This document shows, piece after piece, positions 62,723-64,000 of a stretch of 64,000 bases of DNA. The translations under genes and the position numbers were made by a program. The notes beneath the pieces are model-generated. The model saw nothing but the letters and a program-made list of their open reading frames with translations. It did no database searches and was not told the origin of the DNA. The stretch lies in contig NC_091968.1 in the NCBI RefSeq assembly GCF_036711975.1, positions 11,036,001 to 11,100,000 of the forward strand, in the 5' to 3' direction. This DNA comes from Onthophagus taurus. Taxonomy: Eukaryota > Arthropoda > Insecta > Coleoptera > Scarabaeidae. How positions within the stretch are numbered: the first letter of the stretch is position 1; each line of letters opens with the position of its first letter.

Positions 62723-63201
62723 AATAAAATTCATCTTAATTTATTAGAAAATTTAATAATGTTTATTGTGTGTTATTTTTTGTTTTTTTGTTTGTTGTGA
62801 CTATTTCATGAATTAAATGTGTTTTTGTTCTTATCTAGTTATTTTTATTTCAAATTTTCACTTATTTCAGACTCTTTAGTGTTGCCATTATGAATTTGAT
62901 GTCTTAGGTAATAGCTACTGGACTACCTTCTCGACTTATCATTTTTGAATACATTTTCGTGTAATAAGGGTCTAAGCCACACTATATTGACATAAATTAA
63001 ATTTTGTCATTGAAAGCGCTGTTTTTCAAACAAAATCTTCAGTTTTCATCGAAGAGAAATAAGCAAGTTTCAAATAGTAAATGTTATAGAATTTTTATCT
63101 TACTTCTTATTATTTCACGATTTAATTACAAATTAAAATGTTGATTTTCTCAAAAAGTTAGTTGTGTGGCATGTACCGTTGTTGCTCTAACGTCTTCAAT
63201 T

Positions 63202-64000
63202 TCTAACCCAACTTTTTTATTTTTTAACCCAAATATGTCACGTTTAGTATCAAATTAAAGCATTCTTCCTTCTTATTAAGATCATTTCAATATTTATCAA
63301 GAAGTCGATACATTTTATTTTGACATTTGACAGTTTCTAACCTAACTTTTTCATTTTTTAACGCAAATATTTCATGTTTGGTATCAAATTAAAGAATTTT
63401 TGATTCTTATTTTATATTTATATTTAGTTATATAGTTATATTTTATTTTGACATTTGACAGTTTCTAACCAAACTTTTTTATTTTTTAACCCATATATAT
63501 ATTGTTTGGTACCAAATTAAAGCATTTTTGGTTCTTATTAAGATCATTTCAATATTTATCAAAAAATCATAATACTTAATTTTGATATTTGACAGTTTCT
63601 AATCTAATTTTTTTATTTTTTAAACGAAATCTACCCTGCTTGGTATCAAATTAAAGCATTTTTGGTTCTTATTAGGATCATTTCAATATTTATCAAAAAA
63701 TCGTTATATTTTGACATTTGACAGTTTCTAACGTAACTATTTTATTTTTTAACCCAAATATACCATGTTTGGTTCCAAATTAAAGCATTTTTGGTTCTTA
63801 TAAAGATCATGTCAATATTTATTAAAAAAGTCGTATGTAATTTTGACATTTTCAGTTTCTAACCTAACTTTTTTATTTTTTAACCCAAATATATATCATG
63901 TTTGGTATCAAATTACAGCATTTTTCTTCCTTATTAAGATCATTTCAATATTTATCAAAAAATCGTTATACCTAATTTTGACATTTGAAAATTTCTAACC
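63202..64000. repeat. ~133-bp satellite array, block 2 (about 6 units, continues past the window)
   Basis: The same unit as 57825-59619, resuming in the same phase and orientation after the transposon. One unit near 63410-63440 is internally rearranged (lost 'aagatcatttcaatattta'). The array runs off the window end. Confidence 0.9.

Larger units (their letters stand above)
59624..63197 (+). mobile_element. DNA transposon inserted in the satellite
   Basis: The inverted ends (GAAGACCTTACGGCAACAAC and right end complement GAAGACGTTAGAGCAACAAC, continuing into GGTACA.GCCACA) span about 35 bp. The repeated flank is AATT (59620-59623, 63198-63201), a natural variant within the satellite unit (gacaatttctaacc occurs at 58540). 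It is 3.57 kb and carries a two-exon gene. A 4-bp duplication would suit Sola-type elements, but that assignment is tentative. Confidence 0.78.

Overview
The window is AT-rich nuclear DNA from an insect. The basis is its gene content, with an insect-type kynurenine 3-monooxygenase, together with very short GT-AG introns (about 52-57 nt) and a transposon set typical of insects. A beetle is possible, but the sequence does not prove an order. Only two host genes are visible, both on the minus strand. One is a complete kynurenine 3-monooxygenase gene (KMO; 19909-35860, five exons, 432 codons). The other is the 3' part of a membrane-anchored protein built from repeated thioredoxin-like modules (36561-57027; five exons seen, 5' end beyond the window). 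Almost everything else is mobile or repetitive DNA.

Layout. 1-8900: a mariner MITE, a dispersed repeat, and a structurally intact BEL/Pao-type LTR retrotransposon (1024-7578, minus) with LTRs I read as identical and a 5-bp target duplication, followed by short repeats and a Harbinger-like TIR element. 9400-12200: a palindromic mariner MITE and a mariner with an intact 354-aa DD41D-type transposase. 12500-17500: a decayed P-element/THAP9-like transposase gene split by a mariner. 17800-19850: a hAT MITE, a TIR element, and tandem and hairpin repeats. 19909-35860: KMO. Its third intron has grown to 14.5 kb by nested insertion; it holds a mariner interrupted by a Transib (RAG1-related) element, LINEs, nested MITEs, a tandem repeat and another mariner. 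36561-57027: the thioredoxin-module gene. Its introns hold a TTAA-type element carrying a Jockey-like LINE, large hairpin repeats, mariner and Tc1 elements (two arranged as inverted duplications), and a Harbinger-like element. 57825-64000: a satellite of about 133 bp, split by a 3.6-kb DNA transposon that encodes a 555-aa protein of a family I know only as an uncharacterised domain (DUF7869-like).

The two large introns share one architecture. A matched pair of transposon ends lies close to the two splice sites, and everything else lies between those ends. This suggests that one insertion into an ordinary short intron founded each large intron and that later elements nested inside it. Several nestings can be ordered from exact target duplications. 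The most distinctive features are a dispersed hairpin-forming repeat family found at six places, a Transib whose termini read CACAGTG with a CGGCG duplication, and the satellite-embedded transposon.
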